DNA of 64,000 nucleotides. It comes from Pseudomonas tritici (GTDB lineage Bacteria > Pseudomonadota > Gammaproteobacteria > Pseudomonadales > Pseudomonadaceae). The stretch covers positions 62,001 through 126,000 of the forward strand of contig NZ_CP077084.1 in the NCBI RefSeq assembly GCF_014268275.3, read 5' to 3'. The position numbers and the translations under genes were made by a program. Within the stretch, counting starts at the first letter, position 1. Every line of letters begins with the position of its first letter. This document shows, piece by piece, positions 37,187 to 47,698 of this stretch. The notes under the pieces are model-generated. The model searched no databases, was not told where the DNA came from, and was given only the letters and a program-made list of their open reading frames with translations.

Positions 37187-37268
37187 GCCACTATTGGCAA
37201 GGGAGGGGATAAAGCGAGGAACGGCCATCACTCCCACGCAGGCCGTGGGAGCGATCGTTATCAAACAA

Positions 37269-38558
37269 TCAGCGGGCGCGCTTCCACAGATACCCACCCA
37301 CTACCATCCCCATCACACACAGCGCGGCAACGTAGTAGGCCGGGCCCATCGGGCTTTCTTTCATCAACAGCGACACGGCCAGCGGCGTCAGCCCGCCGAA
37401 CACGGCGTAGGCCACGTTATAGGAGAACGACAACCCGCTGAAGCGCACCACGGGCGGGAAGGCTTTGACCATCACGTATGGCACCACGCCGATGGTGCCT
37501 ACGAACAGGCCGGTCAAGGCGTACAGCGGGAACAGCCAGTCCGGGTGGGCCATCAGGCTGTGATACAGCGTCCAGGAAGTCGCCAGTAACAGCGCACATC
37601 CGCTGATCAGCACGCGGCCAGCGCCGAAGCGGTCGGCCAGGGCGCCCGAGGCGATGCAACCCAGGCTCAGGGTGACGATGGCCAGGCTGTTGGCCTGCAG
37701 CGCCACGGTCGGGCTGAAGTGGTAGACGGTTTGCAGCACGGTCGGGGTCATCAGGATGACCACCACGACGCCGGCCGACAGCAGCCAGGTCAGCAGCATC
37801 GACAAGACGATGGCGCCACGGTGGTCGCGCAGCACGGCGCGCAATGGCAGCTCGGCGGCCAGGGTCTTGCGTTGCTGCATTTCGGCGAAGATCGGTGTTT
37901 CATGCAGCCAACGGCGCAGGTACACCGACAGCAGGCCGAACACACCGCCAAGCAGGAACGGGATCCGCCAGGCGTAATCCGAGACCTGCTCCGGGCTATA
38001 AAGCGTGTTGATGGCGGTGGCCACCAGCGAACCCAGCAAAATGCCGGCGGTCAGGCCGCTGGTCAGGGTGCCGCAGGCATAGCCGATATGGCGTGGTGGT
38101 ACGTGCTCGGAGACAAACACCCAAGCGCCTGGTACTTCGCCACCAATGGCTGCGCCCTGGATGATGCGCATCAACAGCAGCAGGACCGGGGCCCACAGGC
38201 CAATCTGTGCGTAAGTCGGCAGCAGGCCCATGATCAGGGTCGGCACGGCCATCATGAAGATGCTCAGGGTGAACATCTTCTTGCGACCCAGCAGGTCACC
38301 GAAGTGCGCCATGATGATGCCGCCCAACGGGCGTGCCAGGTAGCCCGCGGCGAAGATGCCGAAGGTCTGCATCATGCGCAGCCATTCGGGCATGTCGACG
38401 GGGAAGAAGAGTTTTCCGACCACGGTGGCGAAAAACACGAAAATGATGAAATCATAAAATTCCAGCGCCCCGCCCAAGGCAGACAGCGACAGGGTTTTGT
38501 AGTCGTTGCGGGTCAGCGGGCGCGAAGGTTGCGCACTGCTTGCGGGCACGGAGGACAT
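37269..38558 (-). CDS. MFS transporter of the metabolite:H+ symporter type
   Basis: The 429-residue protein has about 12 membrane segments and the MFS signature in the second loop (GRKKMFTLSI near residues 100-110, preceded by GGIIMAHFGDLLGRKK). The opening (RNDYKTLSLSALGGALEFYDFIIFVFFATVVGKLFFP) and the GEVPGAWVFVSEHVPPR stretch resemble the proline/betaine and alpha-ketoglutarate symporter branch (ProP/KgtP-like). The substrate cannot be told. ATG 38558 (MSSVPASSAQPS) is preferred over an open upstream extension of 38 codons. The same neighbour order with pstS occurs in P. aeruginosa. Confidence 0.9.
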   Translation of the reverse strand: MSSVPASSAQPSRPLTRNDYKTLSLSALGGALEFYDFIIFVFFATVVGKLFFPVDMPEWLRMMQTFGIFAAGYLARPLGGIIMAHFGDLLGRKKMFTLSIFMMAVPTLIMGLLPTYAQIGLWAPVLLLLMRIIQGAAIGGEVPGAWVFVSEHVPPRHIGYACGTLTSGLTAGILLGSLVATAINTLYSPEQVSDYAWRIPFLLGGVFGLLSVYLRRWLHETPIFAEMQQRKTLAAELPLRAVLRDHRGAIVLSMLLTWLLSAGVVVVILMTPTVLQTVYHFSPTVALQANSLAIVTLSLGCIASGALADRFGAGRVLISGCALLLATSWTLYHSLMAHPDWLFPLYALTGLFVGTIGVVPYVMVKAFPPVVRFSGLSFSYNVAYAVFGGLTPLAVSLLMKESPMGPAYYVAALCVMGMVVGGYLWKRAR

Positions 38559-38960
38559 GGCAAGGCTTCTCTTATTAGTCAGAACGGCAAGCCCGAGGTG
38601 TTGGCAGGGCCGGAGCAGGTTCGGCAAGATAGCAAATCGCCCGGAAAAGCACACCAGAAGCACAGTTGCCACAAAAAGCCCCCATACAGCCGCGAATTGC
38701 CGACCAAATGAGCCCCCAGAGGTCGTCGTGGCGCCAGGGTCCCGATATACTCGGCCCTTACAGGCGCAAGAACCGCAGTCTTGAGGGGCTGCTGTGCCAA
38801 AACGTTGTTGGGTGCCGTCCAGCCGATTTGGCAGAGTTTCCCTTTAGTACGCCTTACGAGAAACGCATCACGCGGTGTATGTTGGTGCTGAAACGTTTTT
38901 CCATAAGACGGCTATCCACTTGAAATACCCATGAAGCGTCACGGGTCAGAGGCCCTCGGC
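38559..38960. other. 402-base intergenic region between divergent genes
   Basis: The region separates the MFS gene (minus) from the thioesterase (plus). I see no convincing gene. A TATACT hexamer at 38746-38751 could be a -10 element for the plus strand, but no good -35 precedes it. An in-frame ATG at 38931 would extend the thioesterase by ten codons. Confidence 0.5.
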
Positions 38961-39365
38961 ATGATCGAACTCGAACAAGAAGATCCAATCCCGCAAGGCG
39001 ATCTCGCCCTGCAAATCACCGCGCTTCCACGTGAAACCAACGGTTTCGGCGATATCTTCGGCGGCTGGCTGGTCGCGCAGATGGACCTCGCCGGCACCGC
39101 CATGGCCAGCAAGGTCGCAGGCGGGCGTGTCGCCACCGTGGCGATTGATCGCATGGCGTTCCTTGTGCCGGTTGCGGTGGGCGCGCAGCTTTCCTTCTAT
39201 ACCCAGGCCTTGGAAATCGGCCGCAGCTCGATCCAGATGATGGTCGAAGTGTGGAGCGACGACCCGCTGTCCAGCGAATGGCGCAAGGTCACCGAGGCCG
39301 TATTCGTGTTTGTCGCCATCGATGGCAGCGGCCGTACGCGTTCGGTACCGTCACGCGCGCGTTAA
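38961..39365 (+). CDS. Acyl-CoA thioesterase, YciA-type hotdog fold
   Basis: The 134-residue hotdog protein hydrolyses acyl-CoA thioesters; the GDIFGGWLVAQMDLAG segment near residues 31-46 holds the catalytic Asp and helix of YciA-type enzymes, and RVATVAIDRMAFLVPV follows. I prefer ATG 38961 because GAGG lies at proper distance; ATG 38931 would add MKRHGSEALG. It is followed by a mutarotase gene 57 bases downstream on the same strand. Confidence 0.9.
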   Translation: MIELEQEDPIPQGDLALQITALPRETNGFGDIFGGWLVAQMDLAGTAMASKVAGGRVATVAIDRMAFLVPVAVGAQLSFYTQALEIGRSSIQMMVEVWSDDPLSSEWRKVTEAVFVFVAIDGSGRTRSVPSRAR

Positions 39366-39422
39366 ACCTCACACGGTTTTGACGGTCAATTGCCCCATTG
39401 CCTGCCATTGAAGAGTGTTGCT

Positions 39423-40322
39423 ATGCCTACGCCCCACGTTGAGACCGCGAAAATCGACGAGCTGGATTGCTGGCGCATCCGCCACAACGGCGCCGAACTG
39501 ATGGTGGCCCAACAGGGTGCACATATCTTCAGTTACGGACGCGACGGCGAGCAGCCGCTGATCTGGCCGAACCCTGACGCGGTGTTCAAGCAAGGCAAAG
39601 GCATTCGTACCGGTGTGCCAGTGTGCTGGCCGTGGTTTGGCGTATTCGACCGCAACCCCCAGAGCGTCAAGGCGATGCGTCAAGGCGATCAGCCTGCCGG
39701 CGCGCACGGTTTTGCGCGCACGGCACGCTGGGAATTGGCCGGCACCGAGCTTGAAGGCGAGGCATTGCGTGTTGACCTGGTGCTGCCAGTACCTACGGGC
39801 GGCTTCCCTGGCTGGCCCCATCTAGTCGACCTGAGGCTGAGCCTGCTGCTCGACGACCAACTGCATATCCGCCTCACCAGCCACAACCGTGGCACTCACA
39901 CCGTGACCTTCAGCCAGGCGCTGCACACCTATTTCGCCGTGAGCGATGTGCGCAACGTGCAGGTCGAAGGGCTGGACGGATCGGCGTATATCGATACCGC
40001 CGACGGCTGGAGCACAAAACAGCAATTCGGGCTGCTGCACTTCACCGGCGAGACCGACCGAATCTACCTGGATACACCAGCGCAGTTGAGCATCATCGAT
40101 AACGACTGGCAGCGCCGCATCCAGCTCACCAGCCAGGGTTCGAAGTCGACCGTGATCTGGAACCCTTGGACCGAGCGTGCCAAAGCCTTTGATGACATGG
40201 CTGATGATGGCTGGACAGGCATGCTGTGCATCGAAACAGCGAATGTGCTGGATGATGTGGTAAGCCTGGCACCCGGTGAAAGCCACACGCTGGGCGTGAG
40301 CATCGCCGGTATCGCCCTGTAA
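39423..40322 (+). CDS. D-hexose-6-phosphate mutarotase (YeaD-like aldose-1-epimerase)
   Basis: The 299-residue protein belongs to the galactose-mutarotase-like fold and interconverts the anomers of hexose-6-phosphates. Visible motifs include LIWPNPDAVFKQGKGIRTGVPVCWPWFG (about 44-70), AHGFARTARWEL (about 93-104), FSQALHTYFAVSDVRNV with the catalytic His (near 165), and a late VIWNPWTERAKAFDDM. ATG 39423 gives the usual N-terminus. A REP palindrome follows the stop. Confidence 0.92.
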   Translation: MPTPHVETAKIDELDCWRIRHNGAELMVAQQGAHIFSYGRDGEQPLIWPNPDAVFKQGKGIRTGVPVCWPWFGVFDRNPQSVKAMRQGDQPAGAHGFARTARWELAGTELEGEALRVDLVLPVPTGGFPGWPHLVDLRLSLLLDDQLHIRLTSHNRGTHTVTFSQALHTYFAVSDVRNVQVEGLDGSAYIDTADGWSTKQQFGLLHFTGETDRIYLDTPAQLSIIDNDWQRRIQLTSQGSKSTVIWNPWTERAKAFDDMADDGWTGMLCIETANVLDDVVSLAPGESHTLGVSIAGIAL

Positions 40323-40335
40323 ACGCTGATCAAAA

Positions 40336-40422
40336 TGTGGGAGCTGGCTTGCCTGCGATGCAGAAGATTCGGCGTATCAGTGATACCGAGCCGATGCTAT
40401 CGCAGGCAAGCCAGCTCCCACA
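40336..40422. repeat. REP palindrome after the mutarotase gene
   Basis: Arms TGTGGGAGCTGGCTTGCCTG and its inverse with GCGATgc/gcTATCGC, spacer of about 35 bases. It lies between convergent genes and probably serves both transcript ends. Confidence 0.9.
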
Positions 40423-40439
40423 CTGATTGGTGTTGAGCC

Positions 40440-40976
40440 CTAGAGATCAGATTCCTTCACCACCCGCACCTTCCCCGCATCCAGGGCATAGGCGGCGTCG
40501 GCCAAATCGTTGTTGACCTTCTCCACCTTCAACGTGCCCGTGACCCACAGCGGCGTGTAGATATCGTCCAGCTTCAGCCCTTTGGGATAACGCACCAACA
40601 CTAATTGGTTAGGCGGCGGTGGCGGCACATGGATACACGCGCCCGGATACGGCACCAGGAAGAACAGCGTGCTGCGGCCCTTGGCGTCGGTTTCCAACGG
40701 CACCGGGTAACCGCCGATGCGGATGTTCTTGCCGTTCATGGCCGCCACGGTCTTGGTGGAATACATCACCGCCGGCAAGCCTTTGCTTTGTTTCAAGCCG
40801 CCTTTGTCGGTAAAGGTGCCTTGGGCTTCGGGCGAGTTGTGGTCGATCTCGGGCATGGCTTCGAGGGCTTTTTGATCCGACAGCGGCATCAGGTCGAGCC
40901 AGTCGGTTTCCGGCAGTTCGCCGGCGTGTGCCAGGCCAGGGCCCAGCAAGAGGAGAGTCAATAGAAGACGGCGCAT
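40440..40976 (-). CDS. Periplasmic DUF3299 protein
   Basis: The 178-residue precursor has a short signal peptide (MRRLLLTLLLLGPGLAHA) and then a DUF3299 domain recognisable from IRIGGYPVPLETDAKG (about 93-108), FLVPYPGACIHVPPPPPNQLV (about 113-133) and a final TGTLKVEK segment. The role of the family is unknown; proteins of this kind often accompany metal or lipoprotein export genes, but none are seen here. The frame is open seven codons upstream of the chosen ATG. Confidence 0.88.
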   Translation of the reverse strand: MRRLLLTLLLLGPGLAHAGELPETDWLDLMPLSDQKALEAMPEIDHNSPEAQGTFTDKGGLKQSKGLPAVMYSTKTVAAMNGKNIRIGGYPVPLETDAKGRSTLFFLVPYPGACIHVPPPPPNQLVLVRYPKGLKLDDIYTPLWVTGTLKVEKVNNDLADAAYALDAGKVRVVKESDL

Positions 40977-41053
40977 GGAGAAGCTCGGCAAGTACAAGTG
41001 CCGAGCATTCTAGCCCTCTGCGCCTGCGCAGCGCAGAGGACTTTGTCGGCTGA

Positions 41054-41299
41054 TTACTTTCTTTTGATCAGGCCGTAGATCACCAGCAGCACGATGGCGC
41101 CGACCAAGGCACCGAGGAAGCCTGCGCCTTGACCCGCCTGGTAGATACCCAGTGCCTGACCACCGTAGGTAGCGGCCAGGGAGCCGGCGATACCCAACAG
41201 GATGGTCATGATCCAGCCCATGCTGTCGTCGCCAGGCTTGAGGAAACGCGCGAGCAGACCGACGATCAAGCCGATGAAGATGGTTCCGATGATACCCAT
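41054..41299 (-). CDS. GlsB/YeaQ/YmgE family small membrane protein
   Basis: The 81-residue protein has three hydrophobic segments (GTIFIGLIVGLLARF, WIMTILLGIAGSLAATYGG, GFLGALVGAIVLLVIYGLI) and the conserved KPGDDSMGW loop of transglycosylase-associated (Tag) proteins. They are general-stress-linked inner membrane proteins with unknown mechanism. ATG 41299 was chosen over a 21-codon upstream extension since it gives the family's MGIIGTI start. Confidence 0.9.
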   Translation of the reverse strand: MGIIGTIFIGLIVGLLARFLKPGDDSMGWIMTILLGIAGSLAATYGGQALGIYQAGQGAGFLGALVGAIVLLVIYGLIKRK

Positions 41300-41405
41300 G
41301 GCATTTCCCTCTGATTGAATGTGAGTCATGCCAAAGCCTAGCCAGGCTTTAGCATCCTGCAATCAGAGAGACGACGGTGACCAATGGTTCCCGCCGCCCC
41401 TCGGC

Positions 41406-42491
41406 TTATTGCTCGGCGATCAGCGCTTCGACCTTGAGGATCTGCGCTTGCAGCGTCGCGCGGTCCTTGCTGCGCAGGTTGGCGTGACCGACCTTGCGCC
41501 CGGCCTTGAAGGCTTTGCCGTAGTGATGCAGGTGGCAGTCATCGATCGCAATCACACGCTCAACCGGCGGTACCACACCGATGAAGTTGAGCATGGCGCT
41601 TTCGCCGACCTTGGCCGTGGAACCCAGCGGCAAGCCCGCAACCGCCCGCAGGTGGTTTTCGAACTGGCTGCACTCGGCACCTTCGGTGGTCCAGTGCCCG
41701 GAGTTGTGCACGCGCGGGGCGATTTCGTTGGCCTTCAGGCCACCGTCGACTTCAAAGAACTCGAACGCCATCACGCCCACATAGTCCAGTTGCTTGAGCA
41801 CACGGCTGGAATAATCTTCGGCCAGTGCCTGCAACGGGTGATCGGTGCTGGCCACGGACAGCTTGAGAATGCCGCTGTCGTGGGTGTTGTGCACCAACGG
41901 GTAAAAGCGGGTTTCGCCATCACGGGCACGCACAGCGATCAGCGAGACTTCGCCGGTGAACGGCACGAAGCCTTCCAACAGGCACGCGACGCTGCCCAAT
42001 TCGGCAAAGGTACCGACCACATCGGCGGCAGTGCGCAGGACTTTCTGGCCCTTGCCGTCATAACCCAGGGTGCGGGTTTTCAGCACGGCCGGCAGGCCGA
42101 TGTTGGCGACAGCGGCGTCCAGGTCTGCCTGGGACTGGATGTCGGCGAAGGCCGGGGTCGGAATGCCCAGGTCCTTGAACATGCTTTTCTCGAACCAGCG
42201 GTCGCGGGCAATGCGCAAGGCTTCTGCGCTCGGATAGACCGGCACGAACTGCGACAGGAACGCTACGGTTTCAGCCGGGACGCTTTCGAACTCGAAGGTC
42301 ACCAGATCGACTTCGTCGGCCAGCTGACGCAGGTGGTCCGGGTCGCTGTAGTCAGCCCGCAGGTGTTCACCCAAGGCGGACGCGCAGGCGTCCGGCGCCG
42401 GGTCCAGGAAAGCGAAGTTCATCCCCAGCGGGGTGCCCGCCAAGGCCAGCATGCGGCCCAGTTGGCCGCCACCGATTACACCGATTTTCAT
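41406..42491 (-). CDS. purK: N5-carboxyaminoimidazole ribonucleotide synthase PurK
   Basis: PurK is an ATP-grasp enzyme that carboxylates AIR to N5-CAIR, the step before PurE in purine synthesis. The 361-residue protein starts MKIGVIGGGQLGRML (nucleotide-fold glycine loop) and shows KTRTLGYDGKGQ near residue 140-152, CLLEGFVPFTGEVSLIAVR and EIAPRVHNSGHWT near 262. The ATG at 42491 is preceded by GAGG; it lies 11 bases after purE. Confidence 0.96.
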   Translation of the reverse strand: MKIGVIGGGQLGRMLALAGTPLGMNFAFLDPAPDACASALGEHLRADYSDPDHLRQLADEVDLVTFEFESVPAETVAFLSQFVPVYPSAEALRIARDRWFEKSMFKDLGIPTPAFADIQSQADLDAAVANIGLPAVLKTRTLGYDGKGQKVLRTAADVVGTFAELGSVACLLEGFVPFTGEVSLIAVRARDGETRFYPLVHNTHDSGILKLSVASTDHPLQALAEDYSSRVLKQLDYVGVMAFEFFEVDGGLKANEIAPRVHNSGHWTTEGAECSQFENHLRAVAGLPLGSTAKVGESAMLNFIGVVPPVERVIAIDDCHLHHYGKAFKAGRKVGHANLRSKDRATLQAQILKVEALIAEQ

Positions 42492-42502
42492 CGTCAACAA
42501 CC

Positions 42503-42994
42503 TCAGGCGATACGTGGGTCTGGATTGTCCAGCACGCTGTCTGTCTGCTCAGCGCGGAATTTTTTCAGCACCGCGTGGAACTGCGGGTGCTTGGCGCCCA
42601 GGATGCTGGCGGACAGCAAAGCGGCGTTGATCGCGCCGGCCTTGCCGATCGCCAGGGTCGCCACCGGAATGCCGGCTGGCATCTGCACGATGGACAACAG
42701 CGAATCCACGCCCGAGAGCATCGCCGACTGCACCGGCACACCAAGTACCGGCAGGTGCGTCTTGGCCGCGCACATGCCTGGCAAGTGCGCTGCACCGCCG
42801 GCACCGGCGATGATCACCTCGATGCCACGGGATTCTGCTTCATCGGCATACTGGAACAGCAAATCCGGGGTGCGGTGGGCGGAGACCACCTTCACTTCGT
42901 ACGGAATGCCGAGTTTTTCCAGCATATCGGCGGTGTGGCTAAGGGTGGACCAATCGGACTTGGAGCCCATGATCACGCCAACCAATGCACTCAT
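42503..42994 (-). CDS. purE: N5-carboxyaminoimidazole ribonucleotide mutase PurE
   Basis: PurE converts N5-CAIR to CAIR. The 163-residue protein contains GSKSDWSTL (about 10-18), the SAHRTP motif (about 39-44) with the catalytic His, and [11 protein letters not shown] (about 67-77). It is the first gene of purE-purK. The mRNA leader holds hairpins including one that looks like an intrinsic terminator, so purE may be controlled by premature termination. Confidence 0.97.
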   Translation of the reverse strand: MSALVGVIMGSKSDWSTLSHTADMLEKLGIPYEVKVVSAHRTPDLLFQYADEAESRGIEVIIAGAGGAAHLPGMCAAKTHLPVLGVPVQSAMLSGVDSLLSIVQMPAGIPVATLAIGKAGAINAALLSASILGAKHPQFHAVLKKFRAEQTDSVLDNPDPRIA

Positions 42995-43032
42995 CGTCGT
43001 GCCTCTTCTCTCTGGGCGCCCGCGGGCGCGTC

Positions 43033-43074
43033 AAAAAACAACAAGCCACGCGGGAAATCCGGCGTGGCTTGTTG
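43033..43074 (-). terminator. Intrinsic terminator upstream of purE (leader attenuator or lysR terminator)
   Basis: On the minus strand a perfect 13-bp stem (CAACAAGCCACGC and its inverse, loop of 10 bases) is followed directly by T6. It lies 38 bases before the purE ATG and about 190 bases beyond the LysR gene stop. It could end the lysR transcript or act inside a purE leader. Confidence 0.85.
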
Positions 43075-43112
43075 TACGAAATTGGGCCGGTTGGACCGGC
43101 CGAAGGCCGCGC

Positions 43113-43118
43113 AGTATA
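43113..43118 (-). promoter_or_regulatory. Candidate -10 element for purEK
   Basis: On the minus strand a consensus TATACT lies in an AT-rich stretch, about 120 bases before the purE ATG. No clear -35 was found at 17 bases; CTGTTT is the nearest. Confidence 0.45.
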
Positions 43119-43220
43119 CCGTAATAATTAAGATAAACAGCCCCTTGGATGACCATCTGTCTAGCGGCGCAAAGTGGCGGTTTTATTGACTTATGAGTCA
43201 GTCCAAGGCGCTGGAGAATC

Positions 43221-43246
43221 ATGTGGGAGCAAGCCCGCTCCCACAT
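43221..43246. repeat. Short REP-core hairpin downstream of the LysR gene
   Basis: A 10-bp perfect stem (ATGTGGGAGC and inverse) with loop AAGCCC is a minimal version of the REP found elsewhere in the window, located 16 bases beyond the lysR stop. Confidence 0.8.
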
Positions 43247-43262
43247 TTGATGTTCGTCGCTC

Positions 43263-44171
43263 TCAGGTGCCTTGCGCCGCGCCACCTTCCAACTTGCGCC
43301 ACAACAACCGCACGTTCGCCTTGCGCACCAACGCACAGCGATACAAACGAATCTCCAGCGGCACGTGCCATTGCGGCCCGCCGCACACCACCAATTCCCC
43401 GCGCGCCAGTTCAGCGCGCACGCTGAGCTGCGGCACCCAGGCGATACCCAACCCTTCCAAGGCCATGCTTTTGAGGCTGTCCGCCATGGCGGTTTCGTAA
43501 ACCGTGGTAAAGCGCAGCGCACGCTGGCGCAGCAGCAAGTGCACCGAACGCCCGAGAAACGCACCGGCGCTGTAGGCCAGCAACGGCACGCTGCCCTCGC
43601 CTTCCAGGTCAAACAACGGTTTGCCGTCGGCATCGGCGGCGCACACCGGGAGCATTTCGGTGTTGCCCAAGTGCAGCGACGGGAAGATTTCGGCATCCAT
43701 TTGCATGGCGGCATCGGGGTCGTAGAACGCCAGCATCAGGTCGCAGCCGCCCTCGCGAAGGGCGTGCACGGCGTCACCAACGTTAGTGGCGACTAACCGC
43801 GTGGCGATGTTCAGGCCTTCGTTGCGCAGTTGCGCGATCCAACGTGGGAAGAAACCCAATGCCAGGGAGTGAGCGGCCGCCACTTGCATGACCTCTCCCT
43901 GCCCGCCTTCCAGGTGATGCAAATGGCGCAGCACTTCACCGAGCTGCTCGACCACTGTGCGCGCGGTGACCAGGAACAACTGCCCCGCCGCCGTCAGCTC
44001 CACGGGGGTGCGGGAGCGGTTGACCAAGGTCAGGCCCAGCGCGGCTTCCAGGCTGCGGATGCGTCGGCTGAACGCCGGCTGGGTGACGAAGCGCCGTTCT
44101 GCCGCCTGGGAAAAACTGCGCGTTGCCGCCAGGGCGCTGAAGTCTTCCAGCCATTTGCTCTCAAGGTTCAT
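43263..44171 (-). CDS. LysR-family transcriptional regulator divergent from aspA
   Basis: The 302-residue protein has an N-terminal winged helix-turn-helix (about 1-60, LEDFSALAATRSFSQAAERRFVTQPAFSRRIRSLEAALG) and a C-terminal substrate-binding-like effector domain. ATG 44171, behind GGAGG, gives the family's normal start; the frame is open 12 codons upstream. It is divergent from aspA across about 180 bases, a typical arrangement for control of aspA by a LysR regulator; ligand unknown. Confidence 0.92.
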   Translation of the reverse strand: MNLESKWLEDFSALAATRSFSQAAERRFVTQPAFSRRIRSLEAALGLTLVNRSRTPVELTAAGQLFLVTARTVVEQLGEVLRHLHHLEGGQGEVMQVAAAHSLALGFFPRWIAQLRNEGLNIATRLVATNVGDAVHALREGGCDLMLAFYDPDAAMQMDAEIFPSLHLGNTEMLPVCAADADGKPLFDLEGEGSVPLLAYSAGAFLGRSVHLLLRQRALRFTTVYETAMADSLKSMALEGLGIAWVPQLSVRAELARGELVVCGGPQWHVPLEIRLYRCALVRKANVRLLWRKLEGGAAQGT

Positions 44172-44353
44172 CACTTCCTCCCACGGGTACGCACCATTTT
44201 GGCACACACGCCCGCCATCATAGCTGGGTCACACGCGCATTATGCCGTTTGTGCATAGGCCAGTGTTTAACAGCATTGGCCCAAAAACGTCTACACGCCT
44301 AGCATTCGCAGCGTTCCGGCCTGTTCCGGGTCCCTATCGAGATGATTTCCGTC

Positions 44354-45778
<1,425 letters not shown>

Positions 45779-46169
45779 GCGTTTGTTGCACCGCTCACCA
45801 GGTTGAGGGACTAGACACCTCTCACCTTTTGAGGGCCTGAAGGCTCGTTCTTCAGGCCCTTTTTTTTGCCTTGAGGTTGCGAAATGACGCCCATAAAAAC
45901 TCCAATATCGCCCTGCAAACCCACCTTGACCGCCACTGCGTGGCTGAAACCTTTAATCAGCCCGAGCAGACGAATCACGTTCGCCTAGGTATAGTGCCGC
46001 CCCTCTCGCGTCTGCGGCCGTCGGTAACGAGGCCCTCAAACAGCGCGAAACCGCATGAATAACAACCCGCAAAAGGATTGGGGTCGAACTGTCGCGCACT
46101 GCCTGGTGCGATGCGACGGCGTTGAACCGTCCTGCGTTTGCCATTAGAAAAATCAGCGAGGAACACTCC
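45779..46169. other. 391-base gap between aspA and the symporter gene
   Basis: The first part holds the aspA terminator. The rest (about 45890-46169) shows no coding potential that I would trust and probably is the promoter and leader of the symporter. Short open frames here are not supported by a ribosome-binding site. Confidence 0.5.
45833..45867 (+). terminator. Intrinsic terminator of aspA
   Basis: A 10-bp perfect stem (GGGCCTGAAG and inverse) with a 7-base loop is followed by eight T residues. Confidence 0.95.
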
Positions 46170-47621
46170 ATGCTCGAAGTCATCAACGACTTCCTCTCAG
46201 GGAAAGTACTGATCGTGCTCATTGTCGGGCTCGGCGGTTATTTCACGATTCGCTCGCGTTTCGTTCAATTGCGTCACTTCTTCCACATGTTTTCGGTGTT
46301 TAAAGACAGCCTCAAGAGCAGCTCGGGCCAGCTCAGCTCGTTCCAGGCGCTGATGCTCAGCCTGGCCGGCCGTGTGGGTGCCGGTAACATTGCCGGTGTC
46401 GGCATTGCCGTGACCCTCGGTGGCCCGGGCGCCGTGTTCTGGATGTGGGTCACCGCGTTGGTGGGCATGTCGTCGAGTTTCATCGAGTGCTCCCTCGGCC
46501 AGCTGTACAAACGCACCGACGCCGAAGGCACCTACCGTGGCGGCCCGGCTTACTACATCCAGCACGGCCTGCAAAAACGCTGGTTGGGGATGGTCATGGC
46601 GTTCCTGCTGTTGGTGACGTTCGGCTTTGCCTTCAACGGCCTGCAAGCGCACGCCGTGACGCACTCGCTGAACAACGCCTTTGGCCTGGACACCACCTAC
46701 ACCGGCCTGGCGCTGGCAGTATTACTGGGCCTGGTGTTCATCGGCGGGATCAAGCGCATCGCTTCGATCGCCGACCTGCTGGTGCCAGTCAAGACCTTGG
46801 TCTACATCGCGGTAACCCTGTACGTGATCGTGCTGCAATTCGACCACGTGCCAGCCATGCTCGCGACCATCGTCAAGAGTGCCTTCGGCCTCGACCAAGC
46901 CTTCGGTGGCCTGGTAGGCAGCGCGATCATCATGGGTGTGAAACGCGGCGTGTTCGCCAACGAAGCCGGCTTGGGCAGTGCGCCTAACGTGGCGGCGGTG
47001 GCTTCCGTGGAACACCCGATTGCCCAAGGCGTGGTCCAGGCGTTCAGCGTGTTCCTCGACACCTTCGTGATCTGCACCTGTACGGCATTGCTGATCCTGC
47101 TTTCCGGTTTCTACACCCCAGGTTTTGAAGGCGACGGCATTGCCCTGACCCAGAACTCCCTGGCCGCCGTGGTCGGCGATTGGGGCCGCATGTTCATCTC
47201 GGTGGCCCTGGCGTTGTTCGTGTTCACCTCGATCATGTACAACTACTATCTGGGCGAGAGCAACCTGCGCTTTTTGGTCGGCAACAACCGCAAGGTGTTG
47301 ATGGGCTATCGCGCGCTGGTGCTGGTGCTGATTTTCTGGGGTTCCATCGAAAACCTCGGCACCGTGTTCGCCTTCGCCGACATCACCATGACGATGCTGG
47401 CGTTCGTTAACCTGTTCGCCCTGGCGTTCCTGTTCAAGATCGCCATGCGCATCTTGAATGACTACGACAACCAGCGCGCGGCGGGCATCAAGACCCCGGT
47501 GTTCGATTCCAGCCAGTTCCCTGACCTGGACCTGGACCGCAAGGCCTGGCCGGCCAACCCGGTGAAGTCCGAGCCAGCGGCTCAAGCGTCGGCTGAACTG
47601 AACGCTCAACCGCAACGCTAA
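46170..47621 (+). CDS. Alanine/glycine:cation symporter (AGCS family)
   Basis: The 483-residue membrane protein has about 11 transmembrane segments and the family signature GRVGAGNIAGVGIAVTLGGPGAVFWMWV (about 69-96), followed by VFANEAGLGSAPNVAAVA near 265. It imports alanine or glycine with sodium or protons. ATG 46170 behind AGGAA gives the start MLEVINDFLSGK; the frame is open 16 codons upstream. It is followed by a terminator and then asparaginase. Confidence 0.93.
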   Translation: MLEVINDFLSGKVLIVLIVGLGGYFTIRSRFVQLRHFFHMFSVFKDSLKSSSGQLSSFQALMLSLAGRVGAGNIAGVGIAVTLGGPGAVFWMWVTALVGMSSSFIECSLGQLYKRTDAEGTYRGGPAYYIQHGLQKRWLGMVMAFLLLVTFGFAFNGLQAHAVTHSLNNAFGLDTTYTGLALAVLLGLVFIGGIKRIASIADLLVPVKTLVYIAVTLYVIVLQFDHVPAMLATIVKSAFGLDQAFGGLVGSAIIMGVKRGVFANEAGLGSAPNVAAVASVEHPIAQGVVQAFSVFLDTFVICTCTALLILLSGFYTPGFEGDGIALTQNSLAAVVGDWGRMFISVALALFVFTSIMYNYYLGESNLRFLVGNNRKVLMGYRALVLVLIFWGSIENLGTVFAFADITMTMLAFVNLFALAFLFKIAMRILNDYDNQRAAGIKTPVFDSSQFPDLDLDRKAWPANPVKSEPAAQASAELNAQPQR

Positions 47622-47637
47622 GCCTAGAGAGATGACA

Positions 47638-47680
47638 CGCCGCCCGGCCTTGGGCATGCTCTGGGCCCGGCGGCGTTTTT
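47638..47680 (+). terminator. Intrinsic terminator between symporter and asparaginase genes
   Basis: A GC-rich stem (CGCCGCC pairing with GGCGGCG, extending with small mismatches) is followed by T5, 17 bases after the symporter stop. Confidence 0.8.
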
Positions 47681-47698
47681 CGTTCAGGAGAATCTTCG

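Noticed and set aside
37231..37251. Hairpin CTCCCACG/CGTGGGAG after the MFS gene as a terminator
   Set aside because: The stem is short and no T run follows on the minus strand; it may be a REP remnant.
38931..38960. ATG 38931 as thioesterase start
   Set aside because: No ribosome-binding site precedes it, while ATG 38961 has GAGG at proper distance; kept only as an alternative.
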